Part shown: positions 45,151-53,470 of the stretch, one piece after another
Numbering within the stretch: the stretch's first letter is position 1
Layout of the letters: each line of letters begins with the position of its first letter
From: Roseiterribacter gracilis
GTDB lineage: Bacteria > Pseudomonadota > Alphaproteobacteria > BOG-932 > Roseiterribacteraceae
Reading direction: 5' to 3'
Assembly (NCBI GenBank): GCA_018332375.1
Contig: BOPV01000001.1
Span: 3,472,001 to 3,536,000 of the forward strand
Length of the DNA: 64,000 nt
Position numbers and translations under genes: made by a program
Notes under the pieces: generated by a model
Database searches by the model: none
Told to the model about the DNA's origin: nothing
What the model saw: only the letters and a program-made list of their open reading frames with translations

Positions 45151-45266
45151 CCATATTCCCCGCGAAAGCGGGGATCCATCGGAGGGACGAAGCATGCGTT
45201 GGCGGACAGTTCTCGCTGCTGTTGCATTCGCGTCAGCATGGATCCCCGCTTTCGCGGGGAATATGG
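45151..45266. repeat. Family B inverted pair spanning the start of the dienelactone hydrolase gene
   Basis: The 29-nt copy at 45151-45179 is the exact reverse complement of that at 45238-45266 (core GGATCCCCGCTTTCGCGGGG). The 58 bp between them hold the ribosome site, ATG and first 15 codons. The right copy encodes residues 15-24 of the protein (AWIPAFAGNM). Confidence 0.92.
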
Positions 45267-46018
45267 CCGACGTCAGCATCCCGCCGCTCGACAAGCGCGA
45301 CCCCGCTTTGACCGGCGTGCTGTTGCGGCCCGCCAGCAACAAGCCCGCACCGGCGATTGTGATGCTGCATGGCTGCGACGGCATGTACGGCAAGAACGGC
45401 AATCTCAGCGCGCGCAGCCGCGACTGGGCCGAACGGTTCGTGGCGCAGGGCTATGTCGTGTTGTTGCCGGACAGTTTCGCCGCGCGCGGCGTGACCTCGG
45501 CATGCAATGCGTCGGAGACTCGCGCGCGGGCGCGCGTCGAACGTCCGCGCGACGCGCTGGCTTCGCTCGCCTATCTGCGCAGCTTGCCCTTCGTGCGCGG
45601 CGACGCGCTGGCGCTGGCAGGCTGGTCGCATGGCGGCTCGACCGTAGTCGCGGTGGCGGGCGAGTCGCATGGGCTCGAGGGCGTGCGCAGCGCCGTCGCC
45701 TTCTATCCCAATTGCAAGCCGATCCTGGAGCGGCGGGACTGGAAGGCGCAGGTGCCATTGGCAATGCTGATCGGTGATGCCGACGCCTGGTCGACGCCGC
45801 GCGAGTGTCAGCAACTGGCCGAACGCGAGCGGCTGGATCTGGTCCTGTATCCGGGTGCGGTGCACGGATTCGACAATCCGGACATGAAACGCACGACTCG
45901 GACCGGAATTACGACGCCGGGCGGCGGCACAACGGCGGAATTGGGCACCGACCCCGTGGCGCGTGCCGATGCGATCAAACGGGTTACGGCGCGTTTCTTA
46001 ACGGCTCTCAAACCATAG
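45194..46018 (+). CDS. Exported dienelactone hydrolase-like alpha/beta hydrolase
   Basis: 274 residues. The signal peptide is MRWRTVLAAVAFASA and then a repeat-encoded stretch WIPAFAGN. The alpha/beta hydrolase core has IVMLHGCDGMYG (oxyanion strand), the nucleophile in LAGWSHGGSTVVA, ADAWSTPRECQQ near the acid position and His in YPGAVHGFDNPDM. Dienelactone hydrolases use Cys; here the nucleophile elbow is G-W-S-H-G, so it is a serine enzyme. An AGGAGGGA-like ribosome site lies 8 nt before the ATG. The substrate is unknown. Confidence 0.85.
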   Translation: MRWRTVLAAVAFASAWIPAFAGNMADVSIPPLDKRDPALTGVLLRPASNKPAPAIVMLHGCDGMYGKNGNLSARSRDWAERFVAQGYVVLLPDSFAARGVTSACNASETRARARVERPRDALASLAYLRSLPFVRGDALALAGWSHGGSTVVAVAGESHGLEGVRSAVAFYPNCKPILERRDWKAQVPLAMLIGDADAWSTPRECQQLAERERLDLVLYPGAVHGFDNPDMKRTTRTGITTPGGGTTAELGTDPVARADAIKRVTARFLTALKP

Positions 46019-46104
46019 CTTTCGCCCCAAGCGGCTCCGCGCTACAACGTGCGATCGGTTTGCAGGGCTGCGAACCGCTTTGATTGCCGCTCGTTGATGG
46101 ACAC

Positions 46105-46932
46105 ATGACGCAGCACTGGTCGCTCGATGACATTCCCTGGGATCGCTTCGACGCAGCGAAGGTCAATCCCGATTTGCTGCAAGTCGCCAAAGCGGCGGCG
46201 CTGGTCGAAGTGCGCGCCGACGAATACACGCAGTATCTCTGCAACGTCTTTCACGACGATCCGGAATTCCAGCAGGCCAGCCGCGAATGGGCGGTCGAAG
46301 AAGTGCAGCATGGTCACGCGCTGGGACGCTGGGCCGAGCGCGCCGATCCAAGCTGGAGCTTCGACAAGTCGCTCGCGATCTTTCGCGCCCATCACATTAT
46401 TCCGACTGCAGCCGGCGCTTCGGTGCGCGGTTCGCGCACCGGCGAACTGGTTGCGCGTTGCATGGTCGAAACCGGCACGTCGAGCTACTACAGCGCGCTC
46501 GGCGACAGTTGCGACGAGCCGGTGTTGAAAGAGATCTGCTACAAGATCTCGGCCGACGAACATCGTCATTACAAGCTGTTCTATCTGCATCTGAAACGCT
46601 GGCTCGACCGCGAACAGATGGGAAAGCTGCGGCGGTTGAAAATCGCGCTGTCGCGCATCGTCGAAACCGAAGACGACGAACTGGCGTATGCCTATTGGGC
46701 CTGTCACGCGCCCGACCAGCCCTACGACCGCAAGAAATACGCAACCGCCTATCTCAGCCGCGCCTACAGCTTCTATCGCATGCGCCACATGGATCGCGCC
46801 GTCGGCATGATCTTCAAAGCCTGCGGTCTGTCGCCCCAGACGCGGCTGTTTCGTGTCTCGCAGAAGATCGCATGGTGGTTGACCGAAACCCGTGCGCGTC
46901 AGCTGCAGAAGATGGTCGCAAAAGCCGCGTGA
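46105..46932 (+). CDS. Ferritin-like di-iron protein of unknown function
   Basis: 275 residues, helical. Candidate iron ligands are E and H in EWAVEEVQHGHALGRW (about 64-79), E in ARCMVETGTSSYYSAL (about 118) and the ExxH pair in KISADEHRHYKLF (about 148-160), the pattern of ferritin-like oxidases and acyl-desaturase relatives. The C-terminal part is basic and holds a hydrophobic stretch. The ATG at 46105 was preferred to a TTG 21 bp upstream. The stop overlaps the DinB-like gene start by 4 bp. Confidence 0.72.
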   Translation: MTQHWSLDDIPWDRFDAAKVNPDLLQVAKAAALVEVRADEYTQYLCNVFHDDPEFQQASREWAVEEVQHGHALGRWAERADPSWSFDKSLAIFRAHHIIPTAAGASVRGSRTGELVARCMVETGTSSYYSALGDSCDEPVLKEICYKISADEHRHYKLFYLHLKRWLDREQMGKLRRLKIALSRIVETEDDELAYAYWACHAPDQPYDRKKYATAYLSRAYSFYRMRHMDRAVGMIFKACGLSPQTRLFRVSQKIAWWLTETRARQLQKMVAKAA

Positions 46933-47444
46933 GCAGCGAAGCTATAATCCGGCCCGCCTTTGCGCGGACGATGGCCTCGTACAACTCGGAAATGAACCGG
47001 CGCCTCTATGGCGCCGCTTCGCGTTTAGATGACGCGCAACGCCGTGACGATCGCGGCGCCTTCTTCAAATCGATCCACGGCACGCTGAATCATCTTCTCT
47101 GGGCCGATCAGGCGTGGATGTCGCGCTTTGCCGGTTGGGACAAGCCGACTGCGCCCGGCGCGCAAAGTTCCGAGCTGTTCGCCGCTTTCGACGACATGTG
47201 CGCCGCGCGCACCGATCTCGACGCGCGTATCGAAGGCTGGACCGCCGGCCTGGATCAGGCCTGGCTCGACCAGGATCTGACCTTTTTCAGCGGTACGCTG
47301 CAGCGCGACGTGACGATGCCGCGCGGCCTGTTGCTGACGCATATGTTCAATCATCAGACGCATCATCGCGGCCAGGTCCATGCGATGCTGACCGCCGCCG
47401 GCGAAAAGACCGGTGACACCGACTTGCCGTTCATCCTGCCATGA
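46929..47444 (+). CDS. DinB-family protein
   Basis: 171 residues of the DinB/YfiT four-helix bundle superfamily: TMASYNSEMNRRLYGAAS, IHGTLNHLLWADQAWMSRF and LLLTHMFNHQTHHRGQVHAML. The three metal-binding His positions, one in the second helix and the H-x3-H region of the last, are present. The GTG start shares GTGA with the upstream stop; an internal ATG 14 codons later would remove the first conserved helix. It overlaps the next gene by 4 bp. Many members are thiol-dependent metalloenzymes; the reaction here is unknown. Confidence 0.85.
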   Translation: MSSEAIIRPAFARTMASYNSEMNRRLYGAASRLDDAQRRDDRGAFFKSIHGTLNHLLWADQAWMSRFAGWDKPTAPGAQSSELFAAFDDMCAARTDLDARIEGWTAGLDQAWLDQDLTFFSGTLQRDVTMPRGLLLTHMFNHQTHHRGQVHAMLTAAGEKTGDTDLPFILP

Positions 47445-48448
47445 TGACCATCCGCGCGTTTCCTCTTCTCGGTCTGCTGCTGCTGCTGCTGGTGGTGCCC
47501 GCCGCGGCGCAGGAACGGATCGAACATCGCATTCAAGGCGCTGCCGGCACGCTTGCGCTGCACGAGATCAAACCGTCGCGCAATACGAGCGGGCTGTCGG
47601 TGTTGCTGATCCATGGCGGTGGACCGGCGGGCGTCGTGTCGTTCGATCTGCCGGCAACGCGGCCGGGCTTTGCCGAACGACTCGCGGTCGCCGGGCACCG
47701 TGTCTACATGCTCGATCTGCGCGGCTGGGGTGACTCGGACCGGCCGGCGGCGCTCAACGCGCCCGCCAACGCAAACCCGCCGCTGGTGACGGTCGACGAT
47801 GCGGTTGCCGACATTCATATCGCGGCGGCGTGGATCCGCGGTCGCGATCGCGTCAGCGCGATTGCGGTGATCGGCTGGGCGTCGGGCGGACATTGGGCCG
47901 GCGCCTTCGCGGCGCGCCACTCGCAGTTCGTTTCGCACCTCGTGTTGTTGAACAGCCTCTATGGCGGTGAAGGTCCGTGGGCCTTGGCGTCGTCGGTGGC
48001 GCCGCCATTCCCGGCCTATCGCACCGCAGACGCGGCGCAGCTCACCGGCCGTTGGTTGAGCACGATGCCGGACTCTGACAAGGCGGCGCGGAAATTTGCC
48101 ATCGATGCGTACGCGCACGACACGATCGCGAGCGACCCGACCTCGTCGACGCGCTCGCCGCCCAGCGTGCGCATTCCGCTCGGCTATCTCGAAGACGCCT
48201 ACCGCATGTCGCGCAACGAGCGCGTGTTCGACGTCAGCAAAGTCGCTGGGCACGTGATGTTCGCGCGCGGCGAGGACGATTTCTGGTCGCGCCCGATCGA
48301 TGCGCTGAATTTCTCGCGTGAGGCGGCGTGGGCCAACAGCGTGCGCGTGCTCGAAATTCCGGGCGGCACGCATTTTCTGCTCAACGATCACCCCGATCGC
48401 GGGCTCGATCTCTTCACCACCGAAGTCCTGAAACTGCTGCAGCGCTAA
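47441..48448 (+). CDS. Exported alpha/beta hydrolase
   Basis: 335 residues with signal peptide MMTIRAFPLLGLLLLLLVVP then AAAQ. The fold has VLLIHGGGPAGVV, YMLDLRGWGDSDRP, the nucleophile elbow GWASGGHWAG near residue 146 and His in GGTHFLLNDHPD. In the elbow the expected Ser is in an unusual context (G-W-A-S-G-G), with S one position later than the classical G-x-S-x-G; catalytic status is therefore unclear. Co-translated with the DinB-like gene (ATGA overlap). Confidence 0.82.
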   Translation: MMTIRAFPLLGLLLLLLVVPAAAQERIEHRIQGAAGTLALHEIKPSRNTSGLSVLLIHGGGPAGVVSFDLPATRPGFAERLAVAGHRVYMLDLRGWGDSDRPAALNAPANANPPLVTVDDAVADIHIAAAWIRGRDRVSAIAVIGWASGGHWAGAFAARHSQFVSHLVLLNSLYGGEGPWALASSVAPPFPAYRTADAAQLTGRWLSTMPDSDKAARKFAIDAYAHDTIASDPTSSTRSPPSVRIPLGYLEDAYRMSRNERVFDVSKVAGHVMFARGEDDFWSRPIDALNFSREAAWANSVRVLEIPGGTHFLLNDHPDRGLDLFTTEVLKLLQR

Positions 48449-48514
48449 GGCCGGCGGCCTGTCCGCCTGTACTTGGCGCTTGACTTATCGGTCAGTCACC
48501 GCTAACCGTTAGTC

Positions 48515-48856
48515 ATGGCTAACCGAAAGAATGCAGCAAGGGTGCAAGCGGGGGCGGCCTTGGCTGCGCTGGGCGATCCGATGCGGTGCGCGATTTTCGA
48601 ACAGATCGCGCGCCGGCCGTCGCCGGTCGGCGAGCTGTCCGAACGTCTGCCGGTGACGCGGTCGGCGGTGTCGCAACATCTGCGCGTGTTGAAGGAGGCC
48701 GGTCTTGTGACCGATACGGCCGAGGGCACGCGCCGCATTTACCGGCTCGATCCGCGCGGCATCGGTGCGGTGCGCGACTGGCTCGACAAACATTGGACGA
48801 CCGCGCTCGACGCGTTCGCCGCCTATTCCGACGCACAAGACGAAGAGGGCAAATGA
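48515..48856 (+). CDS. ArsR-family transcriptional regulator
   Basis: 113 residues. Winged helix-turn-helix: LAALGDPMRCAIFEQIARRP, VGELSERLPVTRSAVSQHLRVLKEAGLV, then the wing TAEGTRRIYRLDP. No metal-binding Cys motif is present, so this belongs to the subgroup linked to SRPBCC/AHSA1 proteins rather than metal sensors. It overlaps the SRPBCC gene by 4 bp. The short region upstream contains GGTCAGTCACCGCTAACCG followed by TTAGTCATGGCTAACCG, a TAACCG-containing direct repeat that may be its operator. Confidence 0.9.
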   Translation: MANRKNAARVQAGAALAALGDPMRCAIFEQIARRPSPVGELSERLPVTRSAVSQHLRVLKEAGLVTDTAEGTRRIYRLDPRGIGAVRDWLDKHWTTALDAFAAYSDAQDEEGK

Positions 48857-49317
48857 CCATCGCTCCGATCCGCCGCACCGTCACGGTGAAGGCTGCACCC
48901 CAACGCGCGTTCGAACGCTTCACGCAACAGATGGCGAAGTGGTGGCCGGCCGAACATCACACCGGCGGCAATCCGTTCAACGAAGTCGTGATCGAACCGC
49001 GCGTCGACGGGCGCTGGTTCGAACGCGACACGCAAGGCACCGAAACCCAATGGGGCAAAGTGCTGACGTGGGAGCCACCAGCGCGCGTCGTGTTGGCGTG
49101 GCAGCTCTCGGCTGAATTCAAGTTCGATCCCGATTTCATCACCGAGCTGGAACTGACCTTCGTGCCGCACGGCACCGGCACGCAAGTGACGCTCGAACAC
49201 CGCAATCTCGAACGCTATGGCGAGGCTGCCGAGAAAATCCGCGCAGCGTTGGATGGCGGCTGGCCGGGAATCTTCCAGTCCTATGCCGATTTCGCCGACA
49301 AGGAGCCGACAACATGA
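48853..49317 (+). CDS. SRPBCC/AHSA1-domain protein
   Basis: 154 residues, a helix-grip fold: TVTVKAAPQRAFERFTQQMAKWWP, GGRW-type loop (VDGRWFERDTQGTETQWGKVL), WEPPARVVLAWQL, and a C-terminal helix GGWPGIFQSYADFAD. Binds a hydrophobic ligand in the family; the partner is unknown. Middle gene of the overlapping ArsR-SRPBCC-GST operon. Confidence 0.88.
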   Translation: MTIAPIRRTVTVKAAPQRAFERFTQQMAKWWPAEHHTGGNPFNEVVIEPRVDGRWFERDTQGTETQWGKVLTWEPPARVVLAWQLSAEFKFDPDFITELELTFVPHGTGTQVTLEHRNLERYGEAAEKIRAALDGGWPGIFQSYADFADKEPTT

Positions 49318-49973
49318 CCGCACCATTTATCGTGTACGGCATTCCCGGTAGCCCCTATGTGCGCAAGGTGCTGCTGGGTCTCGAAGAAAAGAATCTGCCG
49401 TGGCGTCTGGCTGCGTTGGGATTCGGCGAGCACAAGCAACCGGCGCATCTCGCACGCCATCCGTTCGGGCGCATGCCGGTGGTCGATCACGGCGAAACGC
49501 GTCTCTACGAGGCGCAGGCGATCTTGCGCTATCTCGACCGGATTGCGCCCACGCCCGCGCTGACGCCGACCGATCCGGTGCAAGAGGCGCGCATGAACCA
49601 GATTTGCGGCATCGTCGATTGGTACGTGATCCACGACATCAGTTCGCCGATCAGCTTCGCGCGCGTCGTGGCGCCGAAATTCGGCCTGCCGGTCGACGAG
49701 GCGCGCGTGCAGGCCGCGATTCCGCGCGCCGAAATCTGCATGGGCGAGCTGTCGCGCCTGTTGGGATCGCAGATCTTTCTCGCCGGTGACGCGCTGTCGC
49801 TCGCCGACCTGATGCTGGCGCCGCATCTCGACGTGTTCGTTGCAACGGACGAGGCGCAACCGATGTTCGCGCGCCATCCCAATCTGCGCGCGTGGCTGGG
49901 CCGGATGCAGGCGCGCCCGTCGATGCAGGCGACAACCTGGGAACGCGTAACCGCGTTGGCGCAGGCGGCCTAG
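49314..49973 (+). CDS. Glutathione S-transferase
   Basis: 219 residues. The thioredoxin-like N-terminal domain has YGIPGSPYVRKVLLGLEEKNL, FGRMPVVDH (cis-Pro) and YEAQAILRYLD; the helical C-terminal domain ends with LADLMLAPHLDVFV and the ARPSMQAT motif. The N-terminal catalytic position is Ser (SPYVRKV). Last gene of the ArsR operon; the stop codon is directly followed by repeat A6. Confidence 0.92.
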   Translation: MTAPFIVYGIPGSPYVRKVLLGLEEKNLPWRLAALGFGEHKQPAHLARHPFGRMPVVDHGETRLYEAQAILRYLDRIAPTPALTPTDPVQEARMNQICGIVDWYVIHDISSPISFARVVAPKFGLPVDEARVQAAIPRAEICMGELSRLLGSQIFLAGDALSLADLMLAPHLDVFVATDEAQPMFARHPNLRAWLGRMQARPSMQATTWERVTALAQAA

Positions 49974-49974
49974 A

Positions 49975-50184
49975 GTCACAATCCAGAGAACCACCACGAC
50001 GCCACGAACGCCAAGGGGCACCACGAGAGCGAGGCTTGTGACCGCAGCACCGTCGCAAGATCAGATCGGCTTTGCTGACGCGCTTCGCGCGTCGTTAAAA
50101 CCCTGTCGTCATGCGACGCGACCGTGCCTCCAGCTGTGAGTCGTGGTGAACCGTGGTGTTCGTGGCGTCGTGGTGGTTGATCGG
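49975..50184. repeat. Family A dispersed repeat (A6)
   Basis: The arms carry the CCACCACGACGCCACG variant with the matching inverse CGTGGCGTCGTGGTGG. The core TTTGCTGACGCGCTTCGCGC is followed by GTCGTTAAAACCCTGTCGTC. It fills the 213-bp gap between the convergent GST and MBL-fold genes. Confidence 0.92.
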
Positions 50185-50186
50185 AC

Positions 50187-51002
50187 CTAGCCCAACACCC
50201 GCGTCAAAGCTTCGCGATAGCGTTTCGCCGAGCGCGCCACGACGTCCTTGGCGTCTTCGACGGTCGAGCGAGTCCACCAGGCGCCGTAGAGACGTTCGTA
50301 GGCGAACGGCGCCAGCACCTGTTCGATCTTGTCGATCGCGCTGGCCGGCAGCGGCACCAGATTTGGATAGCTCCACATGAACGATACGTGGTTCCGGTCG
50401 GGGATCGCCTGGATGATGTCGCCGACCAGCAGCGCGCCTTTGCCGGCGGCACCGTCCGCCCAATGCAGCACTTGTCCACCAGCAAAGTGACCGCCGCAGC
50501 GGACCAAGGTGACGCCGTCGCCCAGTGAACGCGTTTCACCCGACCAGAAGCGCACGCGCGCGTCGGGGCGCATCACCCATTTCGCATCGTCTTCGTGCAG
50601 CCAGACATCGCAGTCGAACACGTGCGCCCATTCGGCCATCGTCGTGTAGTAGTGCGGATGGCTGATCGCGATCGCGCGTAGACCGCCCAGCGCGCGCAAC
50701 ACGTCGATCGTGGCGTCGGTCAACGGTGCGACGCAGTCCCACAAAATATTCCCCTGGGCGCGTTCGATCAGCAGCGCGCGCTGGCCGATGGCAAAGTCGG
50801 GCGCCACACCGACGCCCAGCAGATGCGGCTCGTAGCGTTGGAACGCGGCCCGATGCGTGCGGCGCACCTCGTCGAACGTCGTCCAGCGCTGTCCGCCGGC
50901 GGGCAGATACTGGCGCTCGTCTTCGCAGATCGGGCAACGCGCGGGCGGCGTCTCGCTGGGCGGAAATTGCGTGCCGCAGGTGCTGCAGAGATAGGTTTTC
51001 AT
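50187..51002 (-). CDS. MBL-fold protein with N-terminal zinc ribbon
   Basis: 271 residues. Residues 4-30 (CSTCGTQFPP then CPICEDERQYLP) form a rubredoxin-like zinc ribbon with two C-x2-C pairs. The rest is metallo-beta-lactamase-like: ALLIERAQGNILWDC, the motif ISHPHYYTTMAEW, CGGHFAGGQVLHW and GALLVGDIIQAIPDRNHVS. The usual HxHxDH motif is degenerate to HPHYYTT, with no Asp-His pair, so catalysis is doubtful or uses a single metal. The start is MKTYLCSTCG; a 4-bp overlap joins it to the cupin gene. Confidence 0.78.
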   Translation of the reverse strand: MKTYLCSTCGTQFPPSETPPARCPICEDERQYLPAGGQRWTTFDEVRRTHRAAFQRYEPHLLGVGVAPDFAIGQRALLIERAQGNILWDCVAPLTDATIDVLRALGGLRAIAISHPHYYTTMAEWAHVFDCDVWLHEDDAKWVMRPDARVRFWSGETRSLGDGVTLVRCGGHFAGGQVLHWADGAAGKGALLVGDIIQAIPDRNHVSFMWSYPNLVPLPASAIDKIEQVLAPFAYERLYGAWWTRSTVEDAKDVVARSAKRYREALTRVLG

Positions 51003-51427
51003 CCAGGGACCCAATCAGGTTTCGCAAGTTCAAATCCGGCAAAGTCGAAGGCTGGCGACACGGTGCAGCCGACCAAGGTCCAGCGCGAACGCGTCTCGGC
51101 CGATTGCCACGCATGTTTCGGCACGATCACTTGGGTGCGATGGCCCAGCGCGAAAGACGGTCCGAGCGGCGTCGTGGTGGTCGTCTTGCCGTCTTCGCTG
51201 ATCGACAGAGTCAGCGCACCGCCCGCATACCAATGCCAGATCTCGACCGCGTCGACGCGATGCCAGTGCGAGCGTTCGCCGGCGCGCAGCAGGTAATAGA
51301 TCGCGGTGCCGCTGCCGCGCGATCCATCGGCGGGTGTGTCGCGCCACGTCTCGCGATACCAACCGCCTTCGGGATGTGGCTCGAGCTTGAGCTGCGCAAT
51401 GATCGCGTCGGCATCGTCGGTCGCCAT
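50999..51427 (-). CDS. DUF985-family cupin
   Basis: 142 residues. DUF985 features are KLEPHPEGGWYRETWRD, AIYYLLRAGERSHWHRVDAVEIWHWYAGG, and a closing VIVPKHAWQSAETRSRWTLVGCTVSPAFDFAGFEL. Cupin metal ligands are the His residues of SHWHRV and EIWHW. The ATG at 51427 follows AAGGA with 6-nt spacing and was chosen over one 21 bp upstream. It starts just after a remnant reading frame that ends at 51429. Confidence 0.85.
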   Translation of the reverse strand: MATDDADAIIAQLKLEPHPEGGWYRETWRDTPADGSRGSGTAIYYLLRAGERSHWHRVDAVEIWHWYAGGALTLSISEDGKTTTTTPLGPSFALGHRTQVIVPKHAWQSAETRSRWTLVGCTVSPAFDFAGFELAKPDWVPG

Positions 51428-51428
51428 C

Positions 51429-51540
51429 TCAGGTGTCCTTGTTTTCATCGTGGGTTGTCGCCGCAATCGGGATCATGCCGACCGTGAGTCCAAAACGCCC
51501 AACGATACGTTCAAGCGTCGCCAGCGTCGGATTGGCCCCT
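51429..51540 (-). pseudogene. Remnant of an XRE-type antitoxin/regulator C-terminus
   Basis: The minus strand reads NPTLATLERIVGRFGLTVGM then IPIAATTHDENKDT and a stop, which matches the last helix of XRE-family DNA-binding domains (NPTLxTLxRIxxAxGxxV). No start or HTH core is left. The upstream end runs into an inverted repeat. Confidence 0.55.
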
Positions 51541-51597
51541 TTATATGGGGTCAGAAATCACGCTACACGCCAGCTCGTGACCCCATAGAAGGGGGTG
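51536..51597. repeat. Inverted repeat with GGGGTCA ends
   Basis: CCCCTTTATATGGGGTCA and TGACCCCATAGAAGGGG are inverse complements apart from one or two bases, with 26 nt between them. The structure could be a small non-autonomous element or terminator between the MFS gene and the XRE remnant. Confidence 0.55.
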
Positions 51598-51599
51598 CG

Positions 51600-52880
51600 C
51601 TATTCCGCCTTGATGTCAGAGAGCCGGTCGACCCGGCCCAGCGCGGGAAACAAAGCCGCCCAAGTCGCTGTGATTACGATCGTGCCGATACCGCCCACGA
51701 TGACCGCGGGCACGGCGCCCAACCAAGCTGCCATGAAACCGGCGCGCAATTCGCCCAGTTCGTTCGAAGCGCCGATGAACACCGCATTGGCGGCGCCGAC
51801 CCGGCCGCGCATGCGGTCGGGCGTCGAAAGCTGGATCAGGCTGGATCGTACATTGACGCTGAACATGTCGGCCGCGCCCAGCAACGCCAGCGCCAGCATC
51901 GATAGCGGCAGCGACTTAGACAGGCCGAACAGGATCGTCATCGCGCCGAACACAATCACCGCGAACAACATCGTGGCGCCGGCGCGACGGCCAAGCGGAC
52001 GGGTTGCCAACAGGATCGCAATCGACAGCGCACCGATCGCGGGCGAAGCGCGCAGGAAGCCGAGACCTTCGGGCCCAGTGCCCAATACGTCGCGGGCAAA
52101 GATCGGCAACAATGCAGTCGCGCCGCCGCACAACACCGCGACCATGTCGAGCGTGATTGCGCCCAACACGGCGGGGCGCGAGCGAATGTATTTCAAACCC
52201 GCAACTGCGCGCGTCCAGGTGCCTTCGTCTTCGTTGCTGTGCGTGTCGGGCCGGCCTTTGGGACGAATGAAGGTCGTGGCGCAAATACCGAGCAGCACCA
52301 GGCCGGCTGCAATCGCGTACACGCCCTCGGCGCCGCCCGCATAGGCATAGGCGAATCCGCCCAACGCCGGACCGCCGATCGTTGCCAGCTGCCAACCCGA
52401 CGACGTCCAGGCGATCGCCGCCGGCAGCGCTTCGCGCGGTACAGTGTTGGTGGCTAGCGCGTTCGATGCCGGCGCCACGAAAGCGCGCGCCGAGCCGAAC
52501 ACGATCAGGATCAGATAAATCGGCAGCGGGCTGGTGAGGCCGCGTGCGCTCATCCACGACAGGCCGGCGCAGCACAGCGCTTCGACCGCGAAACAACACA
52601 GCAGAATGTTGCGTCGATCGAACCGGTCGGCCGCGTGGCCAGTCACCAGCATCAACACCAGCGCGGGCGCGAACAGCGCCAGACCAACAAAGCCGAGATC
52701 AACGGCGCGGCCGGTGATGTCGTAAATCTGCCAGCCGATTGCGACCGACTGCATCTGGATCGCGACCGAATTCAAGACGCGTTGCAGATAGTAGAAAACG
52801 AAGTCGCGATGCGCGAAGGGGCGGTTCGAGACGGGTGCCGGGGTCGCAGCCGGTACGTCAGGCTCTTGCAGAAGGGACAT
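51600..52880 (-). CDS. Major facilitator superfamily exporter (MFS_3/EntS-like)
   Basis: 426 residues, about 12 hydrophobic helices. FAHRDFVFYYLQRVLNSVAI opens the first helix, and GHAADRFDRRNILLCC after helix 2 is the MFS loop motif (GxxaDrxdRR). DRMRGRVGAANAVFIGASNELG in the second half fits the MFS_3 group that contains the enterobactin exporter EntS. The ATG shares one base with the GST stop (TGATG). Start chosen at MSLLQEP. Substrate unknown. Confidence 0.88.
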   Translation of the reverse strand: MSLLQEPDVPAATPAPVSNRPFAHRDFVFYYLQRVLNSVAIQMQSVAIGWQIYDITGRAVDLGFVGLALFAPALVLMLVTGHAADRFDRRNILLCCFAVEALCCAGLSWMSARGLTSPLPIYLILIVFGSARAFVAPASNALATNTVPREALPAAIAWTSSGWQLATIGGPALGGFAYAYAGGAEGVYAIAAGLVLLGICATTFIRPKGRPDTHSNEDEGTWTRAVAGLKYIRSRPAVLGAITLDMVAVLCGGATALLPIFARDVLGTGPEGLGFLRASPAIGALSIAILLATRPLGRRAGATMLFAVIVFGAMTILFGLSKSLPLSMLALALLGAADMFSVNVRSSLIQLSTPDRMRGRVGAANAVFIGASNELGELRAGFMAAWLGAVPAVIVGGIGTIVITATWAALFPALGRVDRLSDIKAE

Positions 52881-53470
52881 CAGCTGGGCGGCATCGTCTG
52901 TTGGTAACTGGGTCGTTGTGCGAAGCGCGCATGCCACGCGGCGAGGCGCGGCCGGGTTGCGCGCCAATCTTCGGCGGTGAAGCGCAGATCGGCATAGCCA
53001 AGCGCAGCAGCGACCGCGATCGCGGCCAAGGTCGGCGTGTCGGTCAGCTTGTCGGCGTCGGCTTCCAGCGCGTCGAGCACGCGTTGCTGTTTGCCGCGCT
53101 GGCGTTCGATCCAGTCGGGCGAACGTTGCGGCTCGGGCCGGAAATTCTCGCGGATGCGCAGCACGCCCGACTCGCAATATTGATCGGCCATCGCTTCGAA
53201 GCGCAGATGGTCGAACCGCGTTGCGGCGGGCACCAGGTTCGGCCCGTCGAGCGTTTCGAGATAGGCGACGATGACGCGGCTGTCATAGAGGCGCGTGCTC
53301 GCGTCGACTTCGAGCGTCGGTATTTTTTGGATCGGGTTCTTTTCCTGCAGCGCCGGGTCGTTCCACGGATCGACCGCGCGCCAGTCGATCTTGTCCGCGA
53401 CGCCCTTTTCGATTGCGAACATCCGCACTTTGCGGCCGAACGGCGTGGTCGGGCTGGTCCAGCAGATCAT
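52880..53470 (-). CDS. Glutathione S-transferase
   Basis: 196 residues. N-terminal domain: CWTSPTTPFGRKVRMFAIEKG, PIQKIPTLEVDA with cis-Pro, and LYDSRVIVAYLE; C-terminal helical domain ends with FTAEDWRATRPRLAAWHARF. The start MICWTSP was chosen because the thioredoxin strand begins there. It shares one base with the stop of gloB and one with the start of the MFS gene, so all are translationally coupled. Confidence 0.9.
   Translation of the reverse strand: MICWTSPTTPFGRKVRMFAIEKGVADKIDWRAVDPWNDPALQEKNPIQKIPTLEVDASTRLYDSRVIVAYLETLDGPNLVPAATRFDHLRFEAMADQYCESGVLRIRENFRPEPQRSPDWIERQRGKQQRVLDALEADADKLTDTPTLAAIAVAAALGYADLRFTAEDWRATRPRLAAWHARFAQRPSYQQTMPPS

Noticed and set aside
46084..46104. TTG at 46084 as start of the ferritin-like protein
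   Set aside because: It adds seven residues with no similarity and lacks a better ribosome site than the ATG at 46105.
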